Positions 10,421 through 23,200 of a stretch of DNA of 64,000 bases are shown piece by piece. The translations under genes and the position numbers were made by a program. The notes beneath the pieces are model-generated. The model was not told the DNA's origin. It ran no database searches and saw only the letters and a program-made list of their open reading frames with translations. Origin of the DNA: Puffinus mauretanicus. Taxonomy: Eukaryota; Chordata; Aves; Procellariiformes; Procellariidae. Each line of letters opens with the position of its first letter. Position 1 is the stretch's first letter. The DNA is taken from the NCBI GenBank assembly GCA_023333565.1, contig JAJKFH010003229.1, positions 3,508,001-3,572,000 on the forward strand, given 5' to 3'.

Positions 10421-11262
10421 CTAGCGAGGAGCCTCCGCCACTGAGCCCATATCCTTTTCCGCTTGTTCCACAGATGAGGTAGCCTCGGGTGTTAACTCTT
10501 CAACAGGTTTTACCCCTGTAGGTTCAGACTCTCCCGCAGCAAGTTCTGAAACAATGTCTGCGTCTTCCATTTTGCCGCTATGAGATTCATGGTTTTTGTC
10601 GCCATCCGCCCTGTCTGTCATCTCCGGTTTTTCCTTTCCTCGATTCTCCTCCTTGTCTCTGCGAGACTCCCGATCTCTCGAATCTCTCTCTCTGTCTCGA
10701 TGGCCGCTGGACCGCCTGTTTCTGTCCTCCAAGTCTCTGTGTCTATCACGCTCAGGGCTTCTTCGTCCCCAGTCTCGCCTGTCACGGTTACCAAGTCGCT
10801 CGTGATCTCTGTCATCGTTGCGGTTACCATAGCGCTCGCGATCGTTTTCTACCCGATTTCCAAAAGATCTCCTTCCAAACCTTTCCTGGTCTCTGTTAGG
10901 CGTGAACGTCTGCCTGTCATTCCTAAACTGCCTCCCATCTCTGTTATCCTCGGGTCCGCCTGGCCCCCCGCTTCCCGGCATGCCCCCGGGTCTCACAAAG
11001 TGACCTGGCGGTGGGAAGGGGGCTTTCATTCCGTGGGGGGGAGGCATCCCAAAGCCCCCTGGCCCCGGCGGGGGCCCTCTGTGCATCATGTGGGGCGGCA
11101 TGTGTCGCGGAGGCATCAAGGGAAACCGCTGCAGAGGAGGCGGTGGCATTCCTGGCGGTCGCTGGAGTGGTATCAAACCGGGCCGGGCACCCAAGAGGCC
11201 AGTGGATGGAGTCTGCAACCCAACAACAGGGGCTGGCGGGGGTGGCGCAACTCCTTGAGTTC
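10421..11262 (-). CDS. SCAF4: SCAF4 terminal coding exon 20 (residues 797-1076)
   Basis: Acceptor GTTTCAG preceded by a TG run; stop TAG at 10421-10423. Encodes TQGVAPPPPAPVVGLQTPST, many Met/Pro/Gly-rich turns (MPPHMMHRGPPPGPGG), and an Arg/Asp/Glu-rich tract with three spaced copies of [FYL]GNR. An acidic tail follows. From memory, human has extra low-complexity sequence near DGRQ-FRNDRQTF that is absent here. Confidence 0.95.
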
Positions 11263-14200
11263 CTGAAACAAACACACACACACAAGCAAAGTAAAATCAG
11301 AGGCTGGCAGGTGCGAAAAAAAAAAAGCATTTTCGTCATTTCAAAAACATTCTGACATTATCTCATGAGACGAGTAACGCCAAAATTGGGCGGGAGGGCA
11401 GGGGGGGAAGAGAGCAGCCTGCAAAGCTTCCTGTGCTGGTTTACCTAAAGACAGCACCGTCTTTTAAGCGAAGTTCGTGTCGTGCTAGCAGTAATTCATA
11501 TTGCAGTGGTAGTAACTAACCACTTATCCTAAAGGCTTCCTTTCGTGAAGAAGCCGTTGCCATTTGGCAGGTCAGAGCTCTTCCTGATCTCCAGCTCAGC
11601 GTCTTGCTTTGTCAACTGACTGCTGACGAAACACCCTCCTTGATAGGTTATGCTTCCCAGGCTTCTAATTAAAGACATCTCACCTCCTTTAGTTAGCTTT
11701 ACAACATTTCTCCTCCATTACAAACATCAGCGAAACCTATCCGGCTAAAACGCTTGAGATTTGAACTGGTCATCAACAAGGTTTTCAACGTGCAGAAGAG
11801 GCAGCAGATACAGTAAGCGGTGAAGGGAGAGGTAAGGTCAGAACAGGGCTGGCGTAGGAGCAGGAAATCACAGAGTTCAATTTACCGTTCCAGAGAAAAG
11901 GGATACGATGAAGTTTAATTTCAGTAGAATAAACCTTGCAATGTAAACTACAAGGAAATGCAACAGGTAATTTCTGGATTTTTTTTTTTAAAGACAACTT
12001 TCCATCCTTTATAGCACATATCCAACACCAACTATTTTCCATTTTTATTCCTGGACTCTTGTTTTTAGCATGGTCTTCGTAAGAGGAAAAAAAATTAACT
12101 CTCAAAACATACTGTTTGAGAAAGCTCAGCCCAAAGCTTGCTGACATCAACACGAGCCAAAACGAACGAGGATTACCAAGCTCTAGATGAGGACTTCATA
12201 CCAATAAGCATGTGCCAGCTTATCTCGCGTACCTCCTTTTGTTTGAGCTAGTAACGCTATTGTCTCATGTTCTCTGTAGCCTTTACACTGGATCTGTCTG
12301 CTCTTTCTGCTCACTAGCAGTTATTTACCTGAAAATAAGCTCCATATCTCAGGAAGCATGTGTTGTTTTTTAAACCCCCAAACTGAAATTTAAAGGAATC
12401 AACAGTTGCCAGCAGAACAGGCACAAACCTCTCCTAATCCATCTTGCATTCCTTTATGAATTTGTTGAGACTATAAATAATGTTTTATTTCCACAGATAT
12501 TAATAAAAATGAAGATTAAGAATGCAGGTTACGTAAAATTTTGTAACTCCTGCCCTGGGTAAAACTAGAATGTGAAATAGCTATGTAAATCAATACTAGA
12601 ATTAAACACTTGGCAGTATCCTCAGTGAAAACTGCACTTTGATTTCAGCTTAATGAGCACGGTGGAGCAGACATCCCAAATAACCTTCCATTCAGCTATC
12701 GTAGCTTCCCTCTTCCTCCATCTGATTTATTTAGTATTTCTATCCCAAATATGCCTGAGCCTTCTGAAGAACATACACGTTGCCCTTTCACACCACTTCT
12801 TATGCTTAAGAATATCTCTAACAGAAACCTTTTTATCCGAGTGCTCTTTATATTCATATGAGAAGGAAATTACATTTTGACGATCAGGAGAACTTGGGTA
12901 ACAAAGATGTGAATGTTCTTCCCGTCCACGGTATCACCTTACCTTCCCCTCCAAGCAGTCACTTTTAAGACACGGCTTGATAGATCACACTCTTTGAAAG
13001 AAATGTTCCAACAGCAACAGCGTATTTTTTCTGTTTCTTTTTCCTTTTTAACTTTAAAATGCACGGCCCTCCCCCTCCTCCTGCTCATAACCAGGGCTGT
13101 AAGTCACCTAGTTTAAACTCCTCCCATGACTTAGTACTACAGATCTGACGAGACAGACATACGGCTAACGATGTCTTCCAAGAATGCTATTTTGCTGAAT
13201 TCTGAGGTGTGGGGATATTTTTGTTGATAAGTCAATTCTTCCACAGAAGATTAAAAATAAGGCATAAAAGAATAACAGATGTAATGAGCTGAAGAGGATA
13301 AGCATATGCTTCTGCTCTGTAGCAGCAGAGTAGATGTGGGTTGCAACAGCATGAACAGGAGGCAAGTGTGAAAAGTTTTTTTTAATTTAACACGTACGAG
13401 TAATTTAATTTCTCAACCTTATTTCTACACAAAATGCAGCACAGAAGCAGCAGAATGGTATCTGAAACCCTTTCTCTTTCAATCTGGACTGCATCAGCAG
13501 GGTAGCTGAACACTTTTCATTTTACGTCAGCCCACTCAAATACTGAGGCTGAAGTACACTGTAGAAAGGCCTATTAGAGTTTCCTTGCTGTGCTGACAAA
13601 TCAAGCACCAATTAAAAATTTACTCTTAAAGAGCCATCCAGAAACACATCCAAGTTTACTGAAAATGCTCAGTAAAATTAGTGGTACAGATTGCACGTGC
13701 AACGTCTAGGGAAATGTAAAGCCCTTTGTTGCCTTATATAGGGAAAGACAGTATGTAAAATTTAAATAGTACCAGAGCTCCTAGAGAAACAACAAAGTGA
13801 TTTAATGACCATCTCATACCTGTGCAGACGAGTGACAGAATTTATCTGCCCCAGCCTGTGTTTTATTCATTTGTTCATAACTGTAAGCCTTTTTGTAGTA
13901 GCTAACCTTGTCTCCTTGCTTACGGGTATGAAATACAACCACTCCTTTCACCAGCTGCTTATTCTGCATAACTTGGCTAAGACACAGCTTTTATTACAAC
14001 ACATGGATTTTAATACTGGAGATACAATCCTCAGACCTAACACCTAACATGTTATTCTGTTCAAATGTGTAAAAATACAGATTGCTTTTACAACTTATTT
14101 TTATTTGTAACTTTTACCAGTGAAAGGTAGTGAAAGGTCCTCAGAACTTGCAGAGAGTGTTTACTATCAAGAACGCAGATGCAAGTGTACCAGGAAAACC

Positions 14201-17200
14201 CATCGCCAACCACGAGTGTTGTTTCAGAGGTGCAAGAACAATCACACAGTGTCAAAAGTTTGGTAATTTCACTTTACTCATAAGACATAGGCCAAAATGC
14301 TATAGCTGTCTTGAAGAAGTGTCTTCTATCCAGAGACGTCACAGGAGTCGTCCTTACTGTTTTGATAAATTAGGTAAAAAGCCAGATTTCTGTGTCACTG
14401 TAATTCCATTTCTGATTATCTTCTCTTCTGGCTGGACAAATCCCATGTTCCCTTGTGATAATTATCAGTGTTACAAATGCTAACATAACTGAGAAGTGTA
14501 GCATCTGATTTTTTTTTTTAACTGAACTCTGCTCAATGAGTGATTACAGCATCTCTTATAATCTGTTAAATTACTTCTCAGCTGTGCTGTTACAAGAAAG
14601 CAAGTGGAGGAATGATGTTTTCTGATCTGACACAGCAATCCTCCTTCACATACACCTCCTTTGCAAATCTGATGGAAATATATATGACAACAAGAAGACA
14701 AAAGCTTATGATTCCAGCAGAACGGGCTAACTGTTTACACTTTGAGTTTGATGCTGATGTTCTGCAACATTTGGCATGTCACATTAATTCTCCTATCGTT
14801 CTCCAGTGGGGAATGCTGCATCTTAAAACTAAACCATTAAATACTACCAGGAAATTCTTGGAAGAGGGACAATGCTCTAAGTCTTGTGTCTTTTTCTGGA
14901 GTTTGATACAGAATCCTTTAGATTAGGCCAAGACTGTAAAGAAAGAAGCCTGAACTTAAGAGCCTAAATATCGATTCACAGCTTAAGTAACTTGCAATAA
15001 ATACCAACATTTTTCAGGGTAGTCAATGTCCATCACTGAAACCAGTAGGAGCTTGCTCCTATTCATGTAAGATGCCTAAACAATGATGTAAGAGTCAAAT
15101 TATGTTATGTGTACAGTGTTGGTTACTGGTATTAAGACTTCTAAAATTCCTGCTTTACAAAACAAACACTGAACTGATCAAGGGAATCGTCAAGGCAAAA
15201 CTGAATTCCGTGAATGGTGCTTGAGAGTTCATGTTCCCTTACCTCTGAATTCTCATTCGGCAGTATTATGAAAACAACAGTCATATATATAATTAGCAAA
15301 CATGAAGTGTTTGTTATGCTTTTAAAACGGGCTATCACATGAAATTTGAAAATGTATTAGGTTTATCACTGTTCATACCCTGTGTTAATAAAAAGCTCAT
15401 CCTTCCTGTGAAGGAAGTATCCACTTTACAATACAGTAATACTCTGATGAGCTCAGAGAATATTGTAGTCTGTCTTTTGTAATTTAATGCAGGTCACAAA
15501 AAGACCATGTAGTTACTTAAGTACAAACCAGCAAGGGAGGAAAGAATAATAGTTCAGCATGCATTAACAGGGAATGAATAGCAAGTTCGATGAGAACTAC
15601 AGTATAATTAATGTAATAATCATTGTACGAATTTTGGTAAAAAGAGCACTAGACCAGAACCTACAAACTACAATATGGTGGTATATTTAATCAAGATAAT
15701 AGATCACAGAATCTGAATATTCGAAACACAGTATCTGCAACAGCAGTTTATTACTGGTCCAAATTACAGCATTTGCTCAACACTGAAAACAAGTTGGCAA
15801 ATCAAAAATGATTTAAAAGCCTATCACTTTCTGCAATATGCACACGTAAAAGGAGTCTTAAAAACATCTGCTTTGCAGATCATTTAAAAAATTACATATG
15901 AGCACACACTCACAAAACCAGTTACAGTCTGGATAATCTTGTTCAAATTAAGAACAAGAAGCTATAACAGCAGCAAATATGATCAAGGATACAACTAAAT
16001 CAAAACAACCTGAGGATGGTTTTTAGAAATAAGCACAAAAAAATCAGACACAATGTCCACGAGGGATCACTCCTCTGAAGCACAAACATGTCTTTGTTGG
16101 AAGTGATGAAAGAATTACATTGGAGGAACGAATTAATTTAGTGGAGAAGAAACAGAACGTAACTTACATTACTAAGAAAGCATATGAAATTCTTACAATA
16201 ATCAATTTAGAATTACTTTGTAACACATCTTCCATATAAAAACTGAACAGATAGATAGATAAGCTTCATTTTGAAGTTACAAAAATTAGAAAAGAGTTCC
16301 TGCGTTTGTACAGATTACATAAGGTGTTCTCAAGCAAGGTTAAGTTTAGATTTCTATGACAGTCTCTTCAGCGCAATCTTCATTCTTTGAATTCAGCCTG
16401 CTGAAGTAAGTTCTTCTATCCTGCCCAAATATCCGAAGAACATTTCTTCATTCTTCATGTTACACTACTCAAGCCCCTTCATCCCTATTTCCCCAAGCAG
16501 AGTCCTCATGACATACTTCATGATGCTGTCAAACAAATCTTTCTTCCACCTTCTTATCTCAGCTTGGAGAGCCACATCATGGGAATGTTTAACGAGCAGT
16601 TTGAGGACTTCGTGAGAAACCAGTCACACGATCAGTCATCTATTCAAATTGCTAAACCATATACTTGTGAACATGAGGTCCTTTAGTCTGAAGCACTTGA
16701 TTTCCCTTGTCTGCACTTTCCCATGGCTAACTGAGGGTGATGCTGTACCTACTCATTTACTTTGTCCAGTTCATTTGCTCCTGACCTGTACGAGACTGTA
16801 GGTCAGACACTAAGGCTACTTTCAAATTGTCAGGCCTGCAAGTACTGCTGGGCTCCAGGACCAGGATGCATATTAGATTGCATCTCATGTCCGCACACGT
16901 GGTGAAACCCTGGCACACTCCATTTCCCATGCTTTGATTTCCCTAGAAGTGAAACCTGACACACAGAATGAAAAAGAAGGAATGACGATGCATCCTGGCC
17001 AGCTCTTGAACTCGGAGGATGGGGAGGGCAAGACTTCAAGGGACACGTCTTTGCTATCCGTATCAGCATGAGTGGTGGAAAATATCACCTCTTTCATGTT
17101 TTTCTTCCAGCCTAAGGAGAGACCAGATCTGGACTCTCACACACAGAGCTAAGCTCAATTGATAAGTGAATCAAAGTGGTTTTAAGACGACAGTTTCATT

Positions 17201-20200
17201 TGTGTAACTTACTGAAAAGTTTTAGAAGCAAAGACCACTGATATTAATCTTCTATCTTTAATCATGTACAATATTATAATCTGTTTCTTCTAGTTTTCTT
17301 GTATCTTATATCAGATTGTGAACAGTCCCCCTTAACTCCGAGATGTCAGGATGGAAGGATTTTACGTAACTCCTTGATTATAAGTAACTTCTTCTTGAAA
17401 TAAAGACACTCATCAACATAAAATGCCATTACTTAAGTAAACACACAGATCTCTAAGCTATTACTTCAGGACTACTCGATAAGCTCACACACGCAATCTT
17501 ACAAAAAGAAAAAACTCTCCTATCCCCTTGTAGATGAGACTGAACGTTGAGAGAAGTCACACTGACCACATGGACAACTCTACCTGCCTCAACTATTCAG
17601 CAAACAAGTTAATAAAAACAAAGGCAAGTTCTTGCTCTTCAGATTTATCAAATTCAGCTTCCTTGAATTTGTAAGAATTAAAAAAGCTACTGTCCAAGTA
17701 ACTAATGTGGGTATATAATTTACTTCACTCCAATCTTAATTTTGTAAAACCTTTTTCTTACGTGTATAGCGATACAGCAAACTGCAGAGTAACTTAATAC
17801 ATTCCAAAGGCTTGGAACAAAAAGTTCAAGTTATGCCACACAAGACATAGTATCATGAAACTTCAAAAATCTGGCAATACTGTATTACAATTACAAAAAG
17901 TGTAACTTCATCACTAAGATGTGAATGTCTTAAATGTATAGTTTGATAATCCTTATCACTACAAAATTCTCTCCATCCATGGTGTCACTGCAAGAATTTT
18001 TTTTAAGCTTTTCTTTTGCCAAGTGTCCAGATACTCTAAAACAATTAGCTGCTGGTTTTGCATATCTGCTTTGATAGATTTTAAAATGCAGACTGATTTT
18101 CAGAGAGAAGTAGCTCTTAACTTTTTGAAAAATGCCTTTTAAAAGGGCATTAAAGCCCAAAAATCACTAGTCACAGCTGGAAAATTTAGCCATCAAATCC
18201 AACAGAGCAGTAAGCTCTCAGGGAGACAAATCTTTGGGTTTTTTTTCAGTGTACACTGTAAAGTTCTGGGCAGAAACAAGCTAAAACAAAATTATCTTTT
18301 TCATTCACTTGTTAGGCTCTCATTTAGAGGTCTGAAATCCCATAAATGTAATAATCTCATTAAAATTTGTAGGAAACAAATCTCTTGAGTATATTCTAGA
18401 CACTGACCCATAAAAGGCCATCCTAAAATAAATATTTAGCAGATCTCTGTAATGTTAAATAGTATACACTCTCTTTAAAAATCTGACCAAGTTCATATCA
18501 TATCGTGAAAAGTAATTTATGTAAGATATCCAAAGTTAGCTTGGTTTTGCTAGTCAAAATACCATTTTGCAATATTTAAATAGGGTAACATATTGTTAAA
18601 AAGGTTTCAAAACCTGTAATACTGCAGGGCTGAATAAAAGCTTTTGGTTTTTTCATTTTATTAAAATAATATGTTCCATACATAAAAAGTATATATATGT
18701 ATAGTAAATATATAGCATATATATAATAGTATATATATAAAAAGTAAATATATACCATATTTTCACAGATTTAAAAAATACACTAAAAAAATACTGTTTC
18801 TCTGGAAGTTAATTTTATACATGTAATAGTTGAGTCTAAAACATAGTCCATATGTCATACAGATGTTTTGTTGCAAGTTAATTTTCTATATGGTATAAAC
18901 CTCAATTTCTTAAAAGTAGAGAGCATTTTCGTTCTGTCCTGAATTTGTAACTTAAACATTTCGGCTTTTTTGTTTCTTCACAAAACAGATCTTCAATAAT
19001 AAAAAAAATATTATTGCTCCTTCTGTGCAAAATCAAGCCTCTAAAAATGATTTAAAAGCCAACAGAAGGGCAGAAATTTCAACAAGTTTAGAAAAATCTG
19101 CTTTACTTTCCCATGAACTCTTAAGTCAGTAGCAAAATCAAAATCATATTTTAAATTCAGGGAACAATAAACTGAAGAATATATACAAAAATGAACTTAC
19201 CAAGAAGTGGAATAGCTTGGGTGACAGGAGCAGGTACATTAGTAGGTGCTACAGGAGGTGGAACAGTCCCATATATTTTGGAACTATCAGTAGTTTCAGC
19301 ATTCCCTCTGGATCCAGAAACCACTGTTGGGATGGGATTTCCTACAGATGAATCTTTTGTAGTGTCTTCATTCACACCAGTTGCTGTAGCTAAGAAACAA
19401 CGCATTGACACATTAGAAAAAAGTCAGCTTTTCTGCTTGCACGATACCTTCCTTCTACTGCCACTTGCCCAAGATTTAAGCACTTACAATTTGGGATATT
19501 TACTGCCGGAGTGTGAGGAACAGATACTGGAGGAGTTATAGGTGGTGGTGGTCCAGGAGGAAGAAAGCCTATAAAAAAGTATATATTAACACTGAGTATC
19601 ACTTTACCAAAACATACCTGTGCAGTTTATACAGCAGATGCTTTTATTTGCTATACGGTTAAAAAAAGGACTTAATATTCCTAAAAATATATAAATATAC
19701 CTGGGGGTAAATGCATTGGGTTGAAACCAGGTCTTAAAAATGGAGGCGGCGGCGGTGGCGGCACTCCAGGAGCAAATCCAGGAGGTGGGATTCCTAAAGG
19801 TGCTGTGAAAGCAGGTGGTTGGAGTGCACCAACCACAGGAGGACCTGAGGGATGTGGTGGAACCTAAGAAAAAAGGAAGGGGAAAAATGTGTTACCTCAA
19901 GACTGAATGGATTATTTGTTGTTCAGCTGTGGACTGCTGTCTTCTGTGCTTTGTCCATCAAAACAAGAAAATTTAAGCTACCTTAAATTACAAGGTGACT
20001 TAATAACTGATCTAATTAGCAGTCAACAACTACAACTTAAAATATCAACATTGATCTTGTTTGCCTTTGTTCTTGAAGAAAAAATTATTCTCTGTGGTAA
20101 ATTGATATTAATGCATGCTGGCAACTCATCTAAATATACCCTTTACACAGCAGCTAGAATTAATTTTACCATCCAGCATGATAGACTATAATGCACACAA

Positions 20201-23200
20201 CTTTGGAGTAATTAAAAACCTTTTCTTTTTTGCTACCTGAGTTTGTATATTATATAAGAGTGACTATGGTTTCCTTTTTTTTTTTTTTTTAAATTCTGAT
20301 TTATATCAAGCTCTGAATGAAAACCATTTAAATTAAGTTGGTCCTTAGACTCATATTTATGAGCTTACTCTAAAGACTACATTAAATGTGTGGGAATCAA
20401 AAGGAAAAAAGTTTAATCAAAATATGCTCTGCATTTAAAATTGACTTATTAAAGCAAAGGAGAGCTGTGTACTGAAGTGATCATAACTGCCTCACCTCCA
20501 TGACCATCAAAATTTCAGAACTACTACACCAAGACCCTTCATAACGCTTTTTTTATTTCTAGAGTAAAGAAGGAAAAGCCTTTACTGTTTTATTCTCAGC
20601 ACTGAAAGAAGTGGCATTAAACCAAAGTAAGCAAAATATTCTCCTTAAACTTGGTGAAGATGCTAAAGCTGCAAAGCACCTGACACCACTTCAAACTTCT
20701 GTTCCAAGTTCTTTACCAATGGCTAGGTTAGTGAGCTGAGGCACATTAGAACTTGTACTATTAGAATTTTAAAATCAGTTAATTACAATAGGCTTTAATT
20801 CATTAGGCTTTCGTGTAGATTACCACTTTTTATTTTTAGTTTTAAATTTGTTATTTATTGGTTTATAATAACCTGCTGATCAGGCCCTGGCCTGAAGTTA
20901 AGCCAACTGAGCAGGATGTGAGAAACTACTGGATGTGGCAGGAGAAATTGCAAGACGTGACAGATGTCACAATGTGAGAAGGTGACAAAAGTTGCAGATG
21001 GCACCACGAGGGATGGCTGGATTCTGCAGGTGGTTAAGAGGGTGTTATGTGAACAACAGCCAAACTTCAGAGAGACGTAGAAGGAGCACTGGGGACCTTC
21101 TAGGGACTAAGAGCTTGCAAGGCTAACAGTGCACAGGTAAGCATATCTAGGAGTACCATATAAGGCCAAGACTACCTAGATGAACATCAACCTCGAGTAA
21201 CCCTAGAGGTGTTTCCATTAACCACAGTTAAAGCTTTAGAAGAAGTGCTCCAAAATCACAGTAACCTAATAGTCTCGGTAGGTCTTTTTATTTGTTTTAC
21301 AGGGCACTCCTTCAAAGAACAACAACTTACAAAATTAGCTAGACATCGCGACAGATCTGTTGAACGCAGTAATGTTCTGTGAAGCAAGCGTTCATGTACA
21401 GAGTGTGTACGTAGCAGAAGGAATTGGGGAGGGGCATCAAGAAGGCAGAGAGGTTTAAAAAAGAGGGGAAACTTGCTAAGTGCTGTCAGTCCTTAAGTAG
21501 TTAAAAGCTGAGAAAACTGTGGATGAAGCATGTGTGCTTCTCGAATGGCTCGAGAACGTATAATGAATAGTAAAATACTATGATGGAACCAGAATAGAAG
21601 TAACATCAAAAGATGATGATTTAGATAGGTATTAGAGGATATTCATACCTAAGTATCCAAGCTTAACTGCCGTACTTAATTTTTTCTGAAAATTTAACCC
21701 TCTAATACATAATGGTAAGTAACACGTTTAAACCTCTCCTTTAAGCAGAAAGAAAAAAGGAAGGGGGTAAAAATCTGTGCATAAATGTCACAACATCTAA
21801 TTTAAAATACAATTTGAAGTATAAAGTTTCTCTGTTTGTTAAAGAGATGGAACCAATGGCTAATAAACAATGACAGATAACAAACACAGAGGACTGGTGA
21901 ACAGTTTCATAGTAATAGCTAATGAATTGGATAAAACAAATTAACAAAAATGCTACTGGGGAGACCCTTTATTAATGGAGAGACAAATACTGGGAAAACC
22001 TGGTATTTTACTAGCAACATTGGAAACTGGAATAACTAACCTCTCAATAACTGTAATGCAGAGTGCCAGGTGCATCTCAATGAACACGTCTTGGGGTTTG
22101 GCCTGTGTCCGGTACAACTATTTCTTACTGCACACCTCTCAGATTGAGACTTGAAGGAGAATCATTTGCACTGTAAACTAAACGAGGACAGTCTACCTAC
22201 AGTGCTCCAAGACATATATTTAAGCGCACCTGGAGTCTCCAGCAGGAAGACTGCAAAAGAGGAGTCTGCCAGTTTCAATAGGAAGGGTACGGGATGGATA
22301 TTGGACCAATGCACAACTCCCACATCCAAGTTATAGGGAGAAGGAGCACGTGGGATTGAGAAATACATCAGGAGATTTGGGAGGTACACACTCAAGTTGG
22401 ACTCTGGTTTCTGGCTGAAAACTCATTAAATGAAGAAAAGGGACTTTGGGTTGGATTGGGAAACTTATGGAAACGGTGGCCACAGCAAACCCCCTGGACT
22501 TCAATGTATAACCCTGGCAAAGCCTGAGCCATGGTTCACTGTAAAAGAATGGCAGTTTTGGTAGGGTAACACCAAGCTTTGCCAGGATAATGGAACACCA
22601 ATTGTCCAAAACCTCGTGAATGAATGCGCAACACAAGTGATATCACAAGTGCTATTAACTGAAACTGACTCTCAATAACCAAGAAATAGACCTAAGTTGG
22701 TCTTGGACATGGCAATGTAACTTAAAAATAAACACACACCTACCCTCAGAGTGGACCACTGAGGTGGATTACTCAGACCTGCAGAAGTGGGACCAGACTC
22801 AGCAACAGCTCAGAGATCTGAATCTATAGGCAAGACAAGGGCTCACTCCAGCACACAACACAACAGAACTATTCCACCTATCTTGCCAACAACCCAGGAT
22901 CCTGTAGCTGTGTGCACCCTTGAGGGCAAAGAACCAGACTTACCTATGCAGGCTATCACTCTTAGAAGGACGTTACCGATTTTAAGTGCCTTACTACATA
23001 CAGGCTGCATTCATAAGTCAAGGTGATGCTGGCAGTAACAGGAGGTCAGTCCGCAGTTAGTTACGCTGCTCACAGCAGAGCAGGGTTCCATCCCTATGTG
23101 TCCAGCCCATGCAGGGCGGTAGCACAGAAGGCCCACTCGGGCTCTACCAGAGTGATGCAGCTCCTTCCCATCCTACCTTTAAGCGTGGGATTGTTAGGGC

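Larger units (their letters stand above)
11263..19200 (-). other. SCAF4: SCAF4 intron 19 (7.9 kb)
   Basis: AT-rich DNA with scattered A/T runs. A TG run abuts the acceptor, and an AT-rich simple repeat lies at 18686-18760. Open frames up to about 120 codons (such as 11785-12153 and 14130-14483) have no family resemblance and no splice context. No RNA gene recognised. Confidence 0.9.

Noticed and set aside
14130..14483. 117-codon + strand frame in SCAF4 intron 19
   Set aside because: No motif or homology recognised; chance frame in AT-moderate DNA.
15575..15605. AGTTCGATGAGAACT, looking like a tRNA T-loop
   Set aside because: No matching A-box or acceptor stem nearby, so no tRNA can be folded.
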